From: Photorhabdus asymbiotica
GTDB lineage: Bacteria; Pseudomonadota; Gammaproteobacteria; Enterobacterales; Enterobacteriaceae
Length of the DNA: 64,000 nucleotides
Assembly: GCF_003634575.1 (NCBI RefSeq)
Contig: NZ_RBLJ01000004.1
Span: forward strand, 496,001 to 560,000
Direction: 5' to 3'
How positions within the stretch are numbered: the stretch's first letter is position 1; the number at the start of each line of letters is the position of its first letter. The position numbers and the translations under genes are program-made. The notes below the pieces were generated by a model. That model had not been told where the DNA came from. It did no database searches and was given only the letters and a program-made list of their open reading frames with translations. This document shows, piece by piece, positions 9,599-18,283 of the stretch.

Positions 9599-11404
9599 TC
9601 AAACATTTTTGTAATTAAATGAATGTCTTCCTGAGTATTTCCACAACGGTTCCCAGTAGGATTCTATGAAAGTTTTCACCGCATCTTCTCCCTCAATAAG
9701 ATAGTTGAATTCTGAAAGATATCCTGGATAGAGATTATCAGAACCCACTATGTATAGTTCATCATCAATTATTGTTACTTTTGCATGATTCCCAGGAGCA
9801 GGGGGAACTTTGGGATATACCTGCTCAGGACCACCTGCTTTAACTAAGGACCGGAATGGGCGTCCTATAGCACCTACCTGTGGAGGTCTTTCAGAAAGAG
9901 ACGGTTCTTTTAGCGTGGCAGTATAAGAATTTTCATCTGTGGTTGGCCATTTGTATGTAGTACCCTCAATTAAAAGATCTTCAGGTACTTTGTCTGTAAA
10001 GAAAAAAGGGGCAACTTCTATTCTTTTCAGTGCAGCCTGCCTGATTCCATCCGGATCTTCCAGCTTCTCATCGGTATGCTCATCATGTGTCAAATAGTAT
10101 TTAAATATTTCAAACGTTCTTCTGGCTCCAGAACCAAAAGAATATTGATCACCAGCAGCTCCTGCTGCTGCATCAAGCGGCGATACAACAACTTGAACTT
10201 CCAGCTCGGGGTTGGCAAGTAATGCTTCGATCAACCATCGGCACACATGATGATCTCGCCATTGTTTTTTCCATGCACTGACAAGATCCTGTTGGGACAT
10301 GCGAATTTTTTTCTTTGCATTCTTTATTATAAACTCTTTCATTATTTCAGAGCCTTTTTTATAATCCGTTCGCATATCAGGCCCAATCCAATATTTACCT
10401 ACGGATAATATCCGGCTTGCTTGCTTATATTCTGGGTCCTTAGGGGGATTTTTTAGGCATTCTTCTTTTTTTCTGTCTATATATTCAGTAATGTGCTGTT
10501 TTTTTAATGGGTCTTCCGGCTTTCCCACAATACCATTAGCATTAACCCATTTATTTCCATTTATATCAAAGAATTCTTTAGTTAAGAGGTCTGTATCAGC
10601 CTCCCACATATTATTTAAAAATAATTGTGAGCTTAATGATGCCGTTCCTATAACTTTAACAGAGACATCATGAACTGGAGGGTAATTTCTAAAAAGATCC
10701 ATATTTAAATTATGGCCTCCGACAAATGACTCAATTCCATCAACTGCGATAATTTTTGTATGGTTCCATGTCATTCTGGTATCAGTTTCAGAAACCATTT
10801 CCTCTGGTAGCAGCTTCTTCTCTAATGATATTTTAAGTCCGTCTACTATCCTGTAAAATCTACCAATCCATATTTCAGGTATACACTCCCAATGAGCTCT
10901 CCTCTCTTGCATTAATTTAATAATATCATTCTTCAATGCCAAATATTCAGGGGTACCTTCAAAGTATGAACCCACACCATTTAACAAAGATGTCGGCGTT
11001 TGAGCGAATAAGAGCCTTATCTGAGTTCTATCCTTCCTGTTTATTTTCTTTGTAAATGCGCGATCAATTGCCGATAGAATAACTTTTCTCCACTCTGCAT
11101 CCGGGGCATTTAAGGAGGAAATATCACAGCGATAACGCATGTTTTCCAGAATGCTTACAATTGCATCTTCAAATTCCGCTGCTCTTTTGACAGCCTGCGG
11201 CATTATCTCTTTTCCAAAAGGAAACCCCCATATTTTGGGAGTATCAAATATTTTTACATAGTTGATTTCACTGGTTTTATTAAAGTAACCGTCCAGTTTT
11301 TTTTGTAAGCCATCCAATAAATTCATATATGCATCCTCTAGGCAACAATTTTTTGATATATCAACCAACAGCTTGCCAGCATCAGGAAAGCTATTTGTAA
11401 TCAT
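9599..11404 (-). CDS. Two-HKD phospholipase D, possible secreted antibacterial or anti-host effector
   Basis: The 601-residue protein carries two HxKx4D motifs of the phospholipase D superfamily: WNHTKIIAVDG (His215, Lys217, Asp222) followed by GGHNLN, and GNHAKVTIIDD (His540, Lys542, Asp547) followed by VGSDN. Both are intact, so it should cleave phosphodiester bonds in phospholipids. No Sec signal peptide or membrane segment is seen. Length, lack of signal and two HKD motifs resemble Yersinia murine toxin (Ymt) and the Tle5 type VI lipase effectors; this is a family-level guess, since no VgrG, PAAR or immunity gene is adjacent. It stands alone, convergent with dsdA. A housekeeping transphosphatidylase is less likely, as enteric cardiolipin synthases are shorter and have membrane anchors. 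Confidence 0.8.
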   Translation of the reverse strand: MITNSFPDAGKLLVDISKNCCLEDAYMNLLDGLQKKLDGYFNKTSEINYVKIFDTPKIWGFPFGKEIMPQAVKRAAEFEDAIVSILENMRYRCDISSLNAPDAEWRKVILSAIDRAFTKKINRKDRTQIRLLFAQTPTSLLNGVGSYFEGTPEYLALKNDIIKLMQERRAHWECIPEIWIGRFYRIVDGLKISLEKKLLPEEMVSETDTRMTWNHTKIIAVDGIESFVGGHNLNMDLFRNYPPVHDVSVKVIGTASLSSQLFLNNMWEADTDLLTKEFFDINGNKWVNANGIVGKPEDPLKKQHITEYIDRKKEECLKNPPKDPEYKQASRILSVGKYWIGPDMRTDYKKGSEIMKEFIIKNAKKKIRMSQQDLVSAWKKQWRDHHVCRWLIEALLANPELEVQVVVSPLDAAAGAAGDQYSFGSGARRTFEIFKYYLTHDEHTDEKLEDPDGIRQAALKRIEVAPFFFTDKVPEDLLIEGTTYKWPTTDENSYTATLKEPSLSERPPQVGAIGRPFRSLVKAGGPEQVYPKVPPAPGNHAKVTIIDDELYIVGSDNLYPGYLSEFNYLIEGEDAVKTFIESYWEPLWKYSGRHSFNYKNV

Positions 11405-11734
11405 AGCTAATTTTTGAGGGGGGTAGGCTAAAAAAGATAAAACCGAGCTTCACTGTGCCTTTTCTAATGGAGTTAATGAAAAGATCAGATGGGTAATTTA
11501 GAAGGAACGTGTTGGTGTCATCGCATTAATCTTGTGGATATCCTGACATCTGGTATCAGATCTCTCTTGATTAATGTAACTGTGTAAGTTACATTAATTC
11601 ATATCAGCGGTCATCCCCGTTGTTGAAGGTTCGAGAATGGATACATTCCAACTGACATTGCTTGCTTTCGGTTTATGTACGTATTGATGATTTGCAACGC
11701 AGTGCATTTATTTAGTACATGTGAGAGAAAAAAT
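11405..11734. other. Upstream region between phospholipase D gene and ene-reductase gene
   Basis: Divergent promoter region of 330 bp. It holds the palindrome at 11570-11598 described separately; no gene seen. Confidence 0.6.
11574..11594. promoter_or_regulatory. Candidate Rrf2-family operator upstream of the ene-reductase gene
   Basis: ATGTAAC-N7-GTTACAT, inside a longer perfect inverted repeat (12-bp arms, 11570-11581 and 11587-11598). The same half-sites with the same 7-nt spacing occur at 13699-13719 before the Rrf2 regulator gene, which suggests one regulator binds both. Confidence 0.65.
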
Positions 11735-12790
11735 ATGCCTACACTTTTTGACCCAATTCGCATTGGTGATCTCGACTTGCCAAATCGTATCATTATGGCT
11801 CCTTTGACACGTACCCGTGCGGTAGGAGAAGGGCGTATTCCTAATGCGTTGATGGCGGAATACTATGCTCAGCGCGCTTCTGCTGGTTTGATTATCAGTG
11901 AAGCGACTTCAGTAACTCCACAGGGGGTTGGCTACGCTAATACGCCCGGTATTTGGTCAGATGAACAAGTTGCTGGCTGGCGATTGGTCACGGATGCGGT
12001 ACATGCTGCTGGTGGACGTATTTTTATACAGCTTTGGCATGTAGGGCGGATTTCAGATCCTATTTTCCTTAATGGGGAACGACCAGTAGCTCCGAGTGAG
12101 ATTGCGGCTGATGGTCATGTTAGCTTATTACGTCCAGAACGTCCGTTTGTGGTTCCGCGGGCGCTTGAAGCTAACGAAATTCCCGGCATTGTCGAAGCGT
12201 TCAGACGCGGAGCGGAAAATGCGAAAACGGCAGGATTTGACGGAGTAGAAATACACGGTGCCAATGGCTATTTACTCGATCAATTCTTGCAAGATAATGC
12301 CAATATACGTAAGGATCAGTACGGTGGTTCAATAGAAAATCGTGCTCGGTTGTTGCTGGAAGTGACAGATGCTTGTATTTCTGTTTGGGGAGCATCATGT
12401 GTTGGTATGCATTTGTCTCCACGCGGTGGTAGTTACTCAATGGAGGATTCCAATCCGGTGATGACTTTCGGATATGTCGCACGTGAACTTGGTAAACGCG
12501 GTATTGCTTTCATCTTCTCGCGGGATTCTGTTATTGAGGGGGATCTCAGTAAGGAAATAAAGGATGCTTTTGGGTCAACTTATATTGCTAATGAGCAACT
12601 GACTAAAGATAGTGCAGAAAAAATTCTTGCTGATGGCAGAGCTGATGCGGTGGCTTTTGGTGAATTGTTCATCTCTAACCCTGATCTCCCTCACCGGTTT
12701 TTAGTCAGAGCGCCATTTAATGAACCGAAGCCAGAAACATTTATGGTGCCTGGAGCAGCAGGCTATACCGATTATCCCTCGCTTACTTAA
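11735..12790 (+). CDS. NADH:flavin oxidoreductase / ene-reductase (NemA/OYE family)
   Basis: A 351-residue old-yellow-enzyme TIM barrel. The start is ATG at 11735, giving MPTLFDPIRIGDLDLPNRI as in the family; an in-frame ATG 60 bases upstream is not used because the extra residues are unlike the family. Visible signatures are APLTRTRA (FMN contact), LWHVGRISDP, the substrate-binding pair in EIHGANGYLLDQFL, QYGGSIENRAR and the C-terminal GAAGYTDYPSL. Relatives such as E. coli NemA (365 residues) reduce N-ethylmaleimide, glyoxals, nitrate esters and other electrophilic alkenes with NAD(P)H. It shares a candidate operator with the Rrf2 gene downstream, so it is probably induced by electrophile stress (inference). 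Confidence 0.88.
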   Translation: MPTLFDPIRIGDLDLPNRIIMAPLTRTRAVGEGRIPNALMAEYYAQRASAGLIISEATSVTPQGVGYANTPGIWSDEQVAGWRLVTDAVHAAGGRIFIQLWHVGRISDPIFLNGERPVAPSEIAADGHVSLLRPERPFVVPRALEANEIPGIVEAFRRGAENAKTAGFDGVEIHGANGYLLDQFLQDNANIRKDQYGGSIENRARLLLEVTDACISVWGASCVGMHLSPRGGSYSMEDSNPVMTFGYVARELGKRGIAFIFSRDSVIEGDLSKEIKDAFGSTYIANEQLTKDSAEKILADGRADAVAFGELFISNPDLPHRFLVRAPFNEPKPETFMVPGAAGYTDYPSLT

Positions 12791-13197
12791 TTATAAATAT
12801 TTACACGATTTTAATGTTAAAGAGTATTGATATGAAGCGTATGCTTAACTTTTCTATTGCCGGGCTTAATGCCCGGTTCAACAATTCTATTCAATCCTTT
12901 CAATTGTTACCATAATATTTAGCAAAGAAACTGACTCGGTTGCCGTGCTACCTAGTGATGTTTGCGATGCCAAAATACGTGTGATGAGCTTCTATGGATA
13001 CTTATGCTTACCTAAGTAAGGGGATATCTTACCCACTATGGATAGCCTAAGATGAAAGATGCTCGAATTATTTTCCGGGGATGTTAATTCAAGGTTCCAT
13101 CGGATCTTTTTGATTGAATATCCCAAGATATCAGGTTGGTCTGTTTATTAAAAGCCGGCCATCTTTCATCATAGGATAATTTGAAGGAGAATTATCA
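12791..13197. other. 407-bp spacer, no gene recognised
   Basis: No credible coding frame. It must hold the promoter of the SnoaL-like gene, whose start is preceded by GAAGGAGA. Confidence 0.5.
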
Positions 13198-13587
13198 ATG
13201 TCAGATTCATTAAATGTTTCTATTGTTCGTCGTTTTTACGAGTCTATGAGGGATATCAATATTGTTCGCCAGTTGATGGGGGATGACATTATTTGGGATA
13301 TTACCGAAGGAGCTCTACATGGTGGGGTTTATGAAGGAATTGAAGACGTATTTAATAATTTTTTTGTGCCATTTTTTAATGACTTTGAGGAATTTACTGT
13401 AAAAAGTTCTGAATTTTTCGAGTCAGGTGATCATGTGATTGTTTTAGGTAATTATTTAGGGAAAGTAAAGAATGGTAAACGATTTATTTCTCGTTTCGTT
13501 CATATATGGACAGTGCGAGACGGACGGCTGGTAAAATTACAGCAGACTGCTGATACCCTTCAGATTGATCGTGCTCATGCCGTTTAA
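13198..13587 (+). CDS. SnoaL-like / nuclear transport factor 2-fold protein
   Basis: A 129-residue protein of the alpha+beta-barrel NTF2/SnoaL superfamily, recognised by the N-terminal helix VRRFYESMRD, IIWDITEG, the GVYEGIEDVFNNFF segment and the closing strands HVIVLGNYLGKV and FVHIWTVRDGRLVKLQQ. Members are ketosteroid isomerases, polyketide cyclases or simple binding proteins, so the reaction cannot be told. GAAGGAGA just upstream of ATG fixes the start. It lies between the ene-reductase and the Rrf2 regulator and probably belongs to the same stress-related group. Confidence 0.75.
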   Translation: MSDSLNVSIVRRFYESMRDINIVRQLMGDDIIWDITEGALHGGVYEGIEDVFNNFFVPFFNDFEEFTVKSSEFFESGDHVIVLGNYLGKVKNGKRFISRFVHIWTVRDGRLVKLQQTADTLQIDRAHAV

Positions 13588-13698
13588 GATGGAGGTCAAC
13601 GTAACGAAGTTTCGATGGTATCGTATGTGACGGCAGAACTGGAGGAATCAGGATGTTAATCGAACAGGTTGACATTCTGAATTTCACTATTTATTATT

Positions 13699-13719
13699 AT
13701 GTGACGAAATTAGTTACAT
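13699..13719. promoter_or_regulatory. Candidate operator before the Rrf2 regulator gene
   Basis: ATGTGAC-N7-GTTACAT, one mismatch from the site at 11574-11594 and with the same spacing. It lies 69 bases before the GTG start and suits autoregulation. Confidence 0.55.
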
Positions 13720-13787
13720 ATTGTGTGATCTTTTTCTCGTTTTCTGCTGTTCCTCAATAACATCCTTAAGGTATACAGGGGCCTCCA

Positions 13788-14255
13788 GTGCCAACATCTA
13801 CCCGTTTTGCCGTAGCTATTCATATCCTTACTGATATTGCGCTTCATCATGGGCAAGCCGTGCGTTCCGAAGATATCGCAAGAAGTGTGAATACTAATCC
13901 GACTGTAGTTCGTCGGCTTCTGGGTGCTCTTGCAGATGCAGGACTTACCTATTCACAAATGGGCCAGGGAGGCGGAGCGTTACTGGCTCGGCCACCGGAG
14001 CAAATTTCGTTACTAGATATTTATCGCGCAGTTGAAGATCCGCTGTATTTCACGTTGCACCGCTCTAAACCTAATCCTAAATGTTATATTGGGCACAATA
14101 TTACTCCGGTATTGGAAAATGAGTTTTTGCGTATTACTTGTGTGTTGGAAACTGCTCTTGCTGAAACGACAATTGCTGATATGGCAAATCGAGTTGAAGA
14201 TTGTGCTGGCTTTCCTTTTAAACCATCCAATCTAGGCCAACAGGAGGCTAAGTAG
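13788..14255 (+). CDS. Rrf2-family transcriptional regulator
   Basis: The 155-residue product begins with a winged HTH of the Rrf2 type: FAVAIHILTDIALH, then SEDIARSVNTNPTVVRRLLGAL as recognition helix, then the wing MGQGGGALLARPP. It most resembles the YwnA-like branch and lacks the three clustered cysteines of IscR, so an Fe-S cluster is unlikely; two cysteines (residues ~103 and ~123) remain that could sense redox or electrophiles. The start is GTG, giving MPTSTRFAVAIH. Two matching palindromes before this gene and before the ene-reductase suggest it represses both. An ERIC element begins a few bases past the stop. Confidence 0.86.
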   Translation: MPTSTRFAVAIHILTDIALHHGQAVRSEDIARSVNTNPTVVRRLLGALADAGLTYSQMGQGGGALLARPPEQISLLDIYRAVEDPLYFTLHRSKPNPKCYIGHNITPVLENEFLRITCVLETALAETTIADMANRVEDCAGFPFKPSNLGQQEAK

Positions 14256-14259
14256 CACT

Positions 14260-14372
14260 TTACCCGTTATCTTTCAAGTTGTGCACTCACTCACCCCAGT
14301 CACAGAGTTATCTATGCTCCCGGGGATTCGCTCCCTTGCTGTCGCGCTGCATCTTGAAATCCATAGGGTATA
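14260..14372 (-). repeat. ERIC element, ~113 bp, internally deleted
   Basis: Reverse-oriented ERIC with the GGGTATA end at 14372. About 14 bases are missing near the TTACCC end. Confidence 0.88.
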
Positions 14373-14423
14373 TATAAGTTTTCATAGCAATTTATGCCAC
14401 TATCACTGGAATTCTCAACTCTG

Positions 14424-15464
14424 CTAGGAGCTTTGTCTGGGCTCGAACTTATATGAAAACAGATGATGTTGATCATTTTGACATTCAAGTTCATCTTTAT
14501 CTTGTTTATTGAGCAACTTTACCAGCAATTTTCCTGTGTCTTTCCCTATCTTGGGGTAGTCAATGCGGATTGATGTCAGTGTTGGTTGTGTGTGGTCACA
14601 ATTATCTGAGCCTTCCAAACAAGCGATAGCCAGATCAGTAGGTATTTTCAGCAGACGACGTTGGCATTCAAACATGACTCCTAAGGCAATCACTTCATGA
14701 CTACAAATCACACCTTCCAATTCAGGTTGACGTAATAACATCTCAGTAATTGCCTGACGACCAAATTGCATATTGGCAGCATCGGATGTAGTGATACTTT
14801 GATCAGCATTCTGATAGTGGTGCAGCATTGCTCTATTCCAGCCATTAATTTGCTGATTTTGTAAACGGTTATCCATTTGTGCACCAATATAGCCAATATA
14901 TTTTCGACCTTTGCTAAGCATATGCTCAGTCAGGGTATAGGCAGCTTCAGAAGAATCCATTTCTATATTGATAGTCGTCTGTTGCTGATGGGTTCCCGCA
15001 ACATTGATGATCGGGATATTAATATGAGAAATGTTGTTGTAAGTTTTATCTGTCAACTGAGAACCGAAGATAACCAGTGCTGCTGCGTTGCTTTGCAGTA
15101 ATGTCATGATAATCTCGGCCTCTTTATTACGGTTATATTCATGACATCCGAGTAAAACCTGGAAAGCGTGTTTATTCAGCACTTGTTGCAGTGACTGTAT
15201 AAATGTAGCGCAAGCTTTATCTGTCAATGATGGAACAAGAACAGCAATAATATTACTTTGGCCTGAGGCGAGTACGCCAGCAGCACCATTTGGGATATAT
15301 CCCAATTCCTGTATGGCCTGTTCAATTTTTTCCCGTAATTTATCCGATACCATACTTGGCGTTCTCAATGTGCGTGAGACCGTCATTGAGCCGACACCGG
15401 CATACTTAGCAACATCTTGTAATGTTACTCGCCCTGTATTACGGCGTTTTCGTGTCTTTTCCAT
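14424..15464 (-). CDS. LacI-family regulator of the adjacent PTS operon
   Basis: A 346-residue LacI/GalR repressor. The HTH VTLQDVAKYAGVGSMTVSRT (residues 13-32) and hinge helix NGAAGVLASG are followed by a periplasmic-binding-protein-like sensor domain (IIAVLVPSLTDKA, IPIINVAGTH, LAIACLEGSD). The N-terminus is close to GntR of E. coli, but nearby genes are not for gluconate. It is divergent from the EIIA-EIIB-EIIC operon, and palindromes of LacI type lie between them, so it most likely controls that operon and itself. The inducer is unknown. Confidence 0.88.
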   Translation of the reverse strand: MEKTRKRRNTGRVTLQDVAKYAGVGSMTVSRTLRTPSMVSDKLREKIEQAIQELGYIPNGAAGVLASGQSNIIAVLVPSLTDKACATFIQSLQQVLNKHAFQVLLGCHEYNRNKEAEIIMTLLQSNAAALVIFGSQLTDKTYNNISHINIPIINVAGTHQQQTTINIEMDSSEAAYTLTEHMLSKGRKYIGYIGAQMDNRLQNQQINGWNRAMLHHYQNADQSITTSDAANMQFGRQAITEMLLRQPELEGVICSHEVIALGVMFECQRRLLKIPTDLAIACLEGSDNCDHTQPTLTSIRIDYPKIGKDTGKLLVKLLNKQDKDELECQNDQHHLFSYKFEPRQSS

Positions 15465-15593
15465 TAAATATTTTTCTATTTTTTTAATGAACAGCTATGA
15501 ATTTGACGGTGGGATTTTACCTTATCTCAAGTTAGTCGTGGGGAAAAAAACCATGATGTGCTTACCATGCTGGTAAATCGTTCAGATAACAAA

Positions 15594-15641
15594 TGATAGC
15601 GCTATCACAATTATGACTTATGATTGTAGATAGCGCTACCA
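15594..15641. promoter_or_regulatory. Pair of LacI-type operators in the divergent PTS promoter region
   Basis: Perfect palindrome TGATAGCGCTATCA at 15594-15607 and a second near-palindrome GATAGCGCTACC at about 15629-15640. Their centres are about 34 bases apart, three helical turns. Both share the TAGCGCTA core typical of LacI-family sites with a central CpG-like step. Confidence 0.75.
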
Positions 15642-15829
15642 TTTGTGACTAATATCACCAGAAAGCGAATTTGAAGTCAGATTTAACAGAATGAGGATGA
15701 AATATATTCACATTGCGAATGGTATGACTTGAGATACCGGAAATGGACTTATGGTGTTTTGGCGATCTGCTTCATCCCATGAAGGCTGAACATCATTAAA
15801 CAGAATAAAGTTTCGACCAGGAGAAGCTG

Positions 15830-16273
15830 ATGCTAAAAACTTTACTCACCAGAGATGTGATCCAATTGATCCCAAATATTAAAAATTGGCGAGAAGCTAT
15901 TGCTGTTGCCTGCCAACCACTGGTGGAAAATGGTGCAATTTCTCCCCGTTATATTGATGCTATTTATCGTTCTCATGAGGAGATTGGGCCTTATTACGTT
16001 ATAGGTCCGGGAATTGCTATGCCACATGCCAGACCTGAGGAGGGAGTGAACAAATTATCGTTAGCATTAACCGTTGTCAGTCAGGGTGTTGAATTCGGCT
16101 CTGAAGAAAACGACCCGGTTAAGCTACTGATTGTACTGGCTGCGACTGACAGTAACAGTCATGTCGAAGTGATCGCTCAACTTGCAGAGCTTTTTGATAA
16201 TCAACAAGATACAGAGCTATTAATGGGGGCCAAAAGTAAGGAAGAGATTCTTGCCGTGATTAACAAATATTAA
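15830..16273 (+). CDS. PTS EIIA component, ascorbate/mannitol-type
   Basis: A 147-residue EIIA domain of the fructose-mannitol/ascorbate superfamily. The phosphorylated histidine is His66 in IAMPHARPEEG, preceded by YVIGPG. It takes phosphate from HPr-His and passes it to the EIIB cysteine. AGGAGA upstream supports the ATG at 15830. It heads a three-gene operon in the order IIA-IIB-IIC, opposite a LacI regulator. Unlike the ula operon of E. coli, no catabolic genes (ulaDEF, ulaG) follow, so the substrate is uncertain. Confidence 0.88.
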   Translation: MLKTLLTRDVIQLIPNIKNWREAIAVACQPLVENGAISPRYIDAIYRSHEEIGPYYVIGPGIAMPHARPEEGVNKLSLALTVVSQGVEFGSEENDPVKLLIVLAATDSNSHVEVIAQLAELFDNQQDTELLMGAKSKEEILAVINKY

Positions 16274-16301
16274 GTCGTTATTTTTTGCTATGGGAAACAG
16301 T

Positions 16302-16589
16302 ATGAAAATCACAGTCGTTTGCGGAAATGGATTAGGTACCAGCCTGATGATGGAAATGAGCATCAAAAATATTCTGAAAGATATAGGGATAGATGCTAGC
16401 GTTGATCACGTTGATTTGGGATCAGCAAAGGCAACTCAAAGCGATATTTTTGTTGGCACGAAAGATATTGCAGAGCAATTGGTTGCTCAGGCAGTCGATG
16501 GCAAAATTGTTGCGCTGGACAATATGGTAGATAAAGCCGCGATGAAACAGCGTCTGTCCGCGGCATTAACTGAACTTGGTGCACTGTAA
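16302..16589 (+). CDS. PTS EIIB component, ascorbate-type
   Basis: A 95-residue EIIB with the phosphocysteine loop VVCGNGLGTSLM near the N-terminus (Cys at residue 6). The start is placed at ATG 16302 because GGGAA at 16292-16296 sits 5 bases before it; the in-frame ATG at 16290 has no ribosome site and would add only four residues. It accepts phosphate from EIIA and gives it to the sugar bound by EIIC. Spacing to the EIIA and EIIC genes is short (28 and 12 bp), fitting one operon. Confidence 0.87.
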   Translation: MKITVVCGNGLGTSLMMEMSIKNILKDIGIDASVDHVDLGSAKATQSDIFVGTKDIAEQLVAQAVDGKIVALDNMVDKAAMKQRLSAALTELGAL

Positions 16590-16601
16590 CCGGAGGTAGC
16601 C

Positions 16602-17858
16602 ATGGAATTCTTCCACTTTCTGATGAGTGATGTGCTGTCAGAACCTGCGGTCTTGGTGGGATTTATCGCACTTATTGGTTTAATCGCACAAAAAAAACCA
16701 GTGACTGAATGTATCAAAGGCACCATAAAAACTATAATGGGGTTTGTGATCTTGGGGGCGGGCGCTGGGTTAGTTGTTTCTTCACTGGGGGGTTTTGCTG
16801 CAATTTTCCAACATGCCTTTGGTATTCAGGGCGTAGTACCAAATAACGAAGCGATTGTTTCCATTGCGCAGAAAAGTTTTGGTAAAGAAATGGCAATGAT
16901 TATGTTCTTTGCCATGGTAATCAATATCCTGATTGCACGTTTTACACCCTGGAAATTCATCTTTCTGACAGGGCATCACACGCTGTTTATGTCTATGATG
17001 GTGGCAGTGATTCTGGCGACAGCTGGGATTAGCGGAACTAAGCTAGTGGTTATCGGTTCTGTGGTTGTCGGTGTTGCTATGGTTTTTTTTCCGGCAATTG
17101 CTCATCCGTATATGAAGAAAGTGACAGGTTCTGATGAGGTTGCCATTGGGCATTTTTCTACGCTTTCTTATGTTCTGTCTGGTTTTATTGGGAGTAAACT
17201 GGGCAATAAAGCGCATTCAACGGAAGAGATGAATGTCCCGAAAAGTTTGCTGTTTCTGCGTGATACATCGGTCGCTATTGCTTTCACAATGGCGATTATT
17301 TTTATGATCACCTGCTTGTTTGCTGGTGGTGATTTTGTAAGAGAAGTCAGTGGTGGTAAAAATGGATTCATGTTTTCGTTAATGCAATCTATTACCTTTG
17401 CTGCTGGCGTATATATCATTCTACAAGGTGTGAGAATGGTAATTGCAGAAATTGTTCCCGCGTTTAAAGGTATTTCCGACAAGTTGGTTCCGAATGCTAA
17501 ACCTGCATTAGATTGCCCGGTTGTATTCCCTTATGCGCCTAATGCGGTATTGGTAGGTTTCCTATGCAGTTTTGTTGCTGGTGTTATCGGCATGTTTATT
17601 CTGTATGCATTGGGGATGACGGTAATCATTCCAGGGGTTGTGCCACACTTTTTCGTTGGTGCTGCGGCTGGCGTTTTTGGTAATGCAACAGGTGGTCGCA
17701 GAGGTGCTATTCTCGGTGCTTTTATTCAGGGTTTTCTGATTACTTTTTTACCCGTATTCTTATTGCCTGTCCTTGGGGATATTGGTATTGCTAACACGAC
17801 ATTTAGTGATGCTGATTTCGGTGCGTTAGGTATTCTGTTGGGAATTATTGTTCGTTGA
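16602..17858 (+). CDS. PTS EIIC permease, UlaA/SgaT (ascorbate) family
   Basis: A 418-residue integral membrane EIIC of the UlaA family with about ten hydrophobic segments. Family wording includes FVILGAGAGLVVSSLGGF, ARFTPWKFIFLTGHH, HPYMKKVTGSDEVAIGHFS and the C-terminal GNATGGRRGAILGAFIQG. UlaA moves and phosphorylates L-ascorbate; paralogues take other substrates. GGAGG precedes the start. It is shorter than E. coli UlaA (465 residues). Downstream is a hairpin terminator, so the operon ends here without metabolic enzymes and any product must feed enzymes coded elsewhere. Confidence 0.88.
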   Translation: MEFFHFLMSDVLSEPAVLVGFIALIGLIAQKKPVTECIKGTIKTIMGFVILGAGAGLVVSSLGGFAAIFQHAFGIQGVVPNNEAIVSIAQKSFGKEMAMIMFFAMVINILIARFTPWKFIFLTGHHTLFMSMMVAVILATAGISGTKLVVIGSVVVGVAMVFFPAIAHPYMKKVTGSDEVAIGHFSTLSYVLSGFIGSKLGNKAHSTEEMNVPKSLLFLRDTSVAIAFTMAIIFMITCLFAGGDFVREVSGGKNGFMFSLMQSITFAAGVYIILQGVRMVIAEIVPAFKGISDKLVPNAKPALDCPVVFPYAPNAVLVGFLCSFVAGVIGMFILYALGMTVIIPGVVPHFFVGAAAGVFGNATGGRRGAILGAFIQGFLITFLPVFLLPVLGDIGIANTTFSDADFGALGILLGIIVR

Positions 17859-17884
17859 TTTAGGGTAGCCAGAATTTTGGGATT

Positions 17885-17914
17885 GAAACAGGGGCCGGTC
17901 ATGTTCCCTGTCTC
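17885..17914 (+). terminator. Terminator after the PTS operon
   Basis: GAAACAGGG pairs with CCCTGTCTC (one mismatch) across a 12-nt loop, and CTCTTTT follows shortly after. Confidence 0.7.
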
Positions 17915-18170
17915 GATCTCTTTTACCAATAAGTTATTCGACTATAAGTTTCAGTCAATACTCACTCTAGTTTTATGGTTTCTTAATTTTCTAAAAATCC
18001 TCAACAGAAAAGGAAAAGAATATTCAAAAAAATGATGATATACCACGTTCTAAGCCCTTTATTTTGATTTATCAAGTTATTGCCTATATCAGATTAGGAA
18101 AAATTCAAGTGAAACTCAGATTGATTAAACAGAACAGCGAGAAATAGGTAATAATAAAATCGATTATTTA

Positions 18171-18283
18171 TATACCCGTTATCTTTCAAGTTGCCTCTTT
18201 GCTGGCTGCACTCACTTACCCCGGTCACAGAGTTATCTATGCTCCCTGGTCGTCGCGAGGCATCTTGAAATCCATAGGGTATA
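18171..18283 (-). repeat. ERIC element, 113 bp, internally deleted; codes the end of a LuxR gene
   Basis: TATACCC at 18171 and GGGTATA at 18277-18283. The segment between the hairpin centre and the right arm is missing. Its right 47 bases are read as the last codons of the LuxR gene ending at 18237. Confidence 0.9.
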
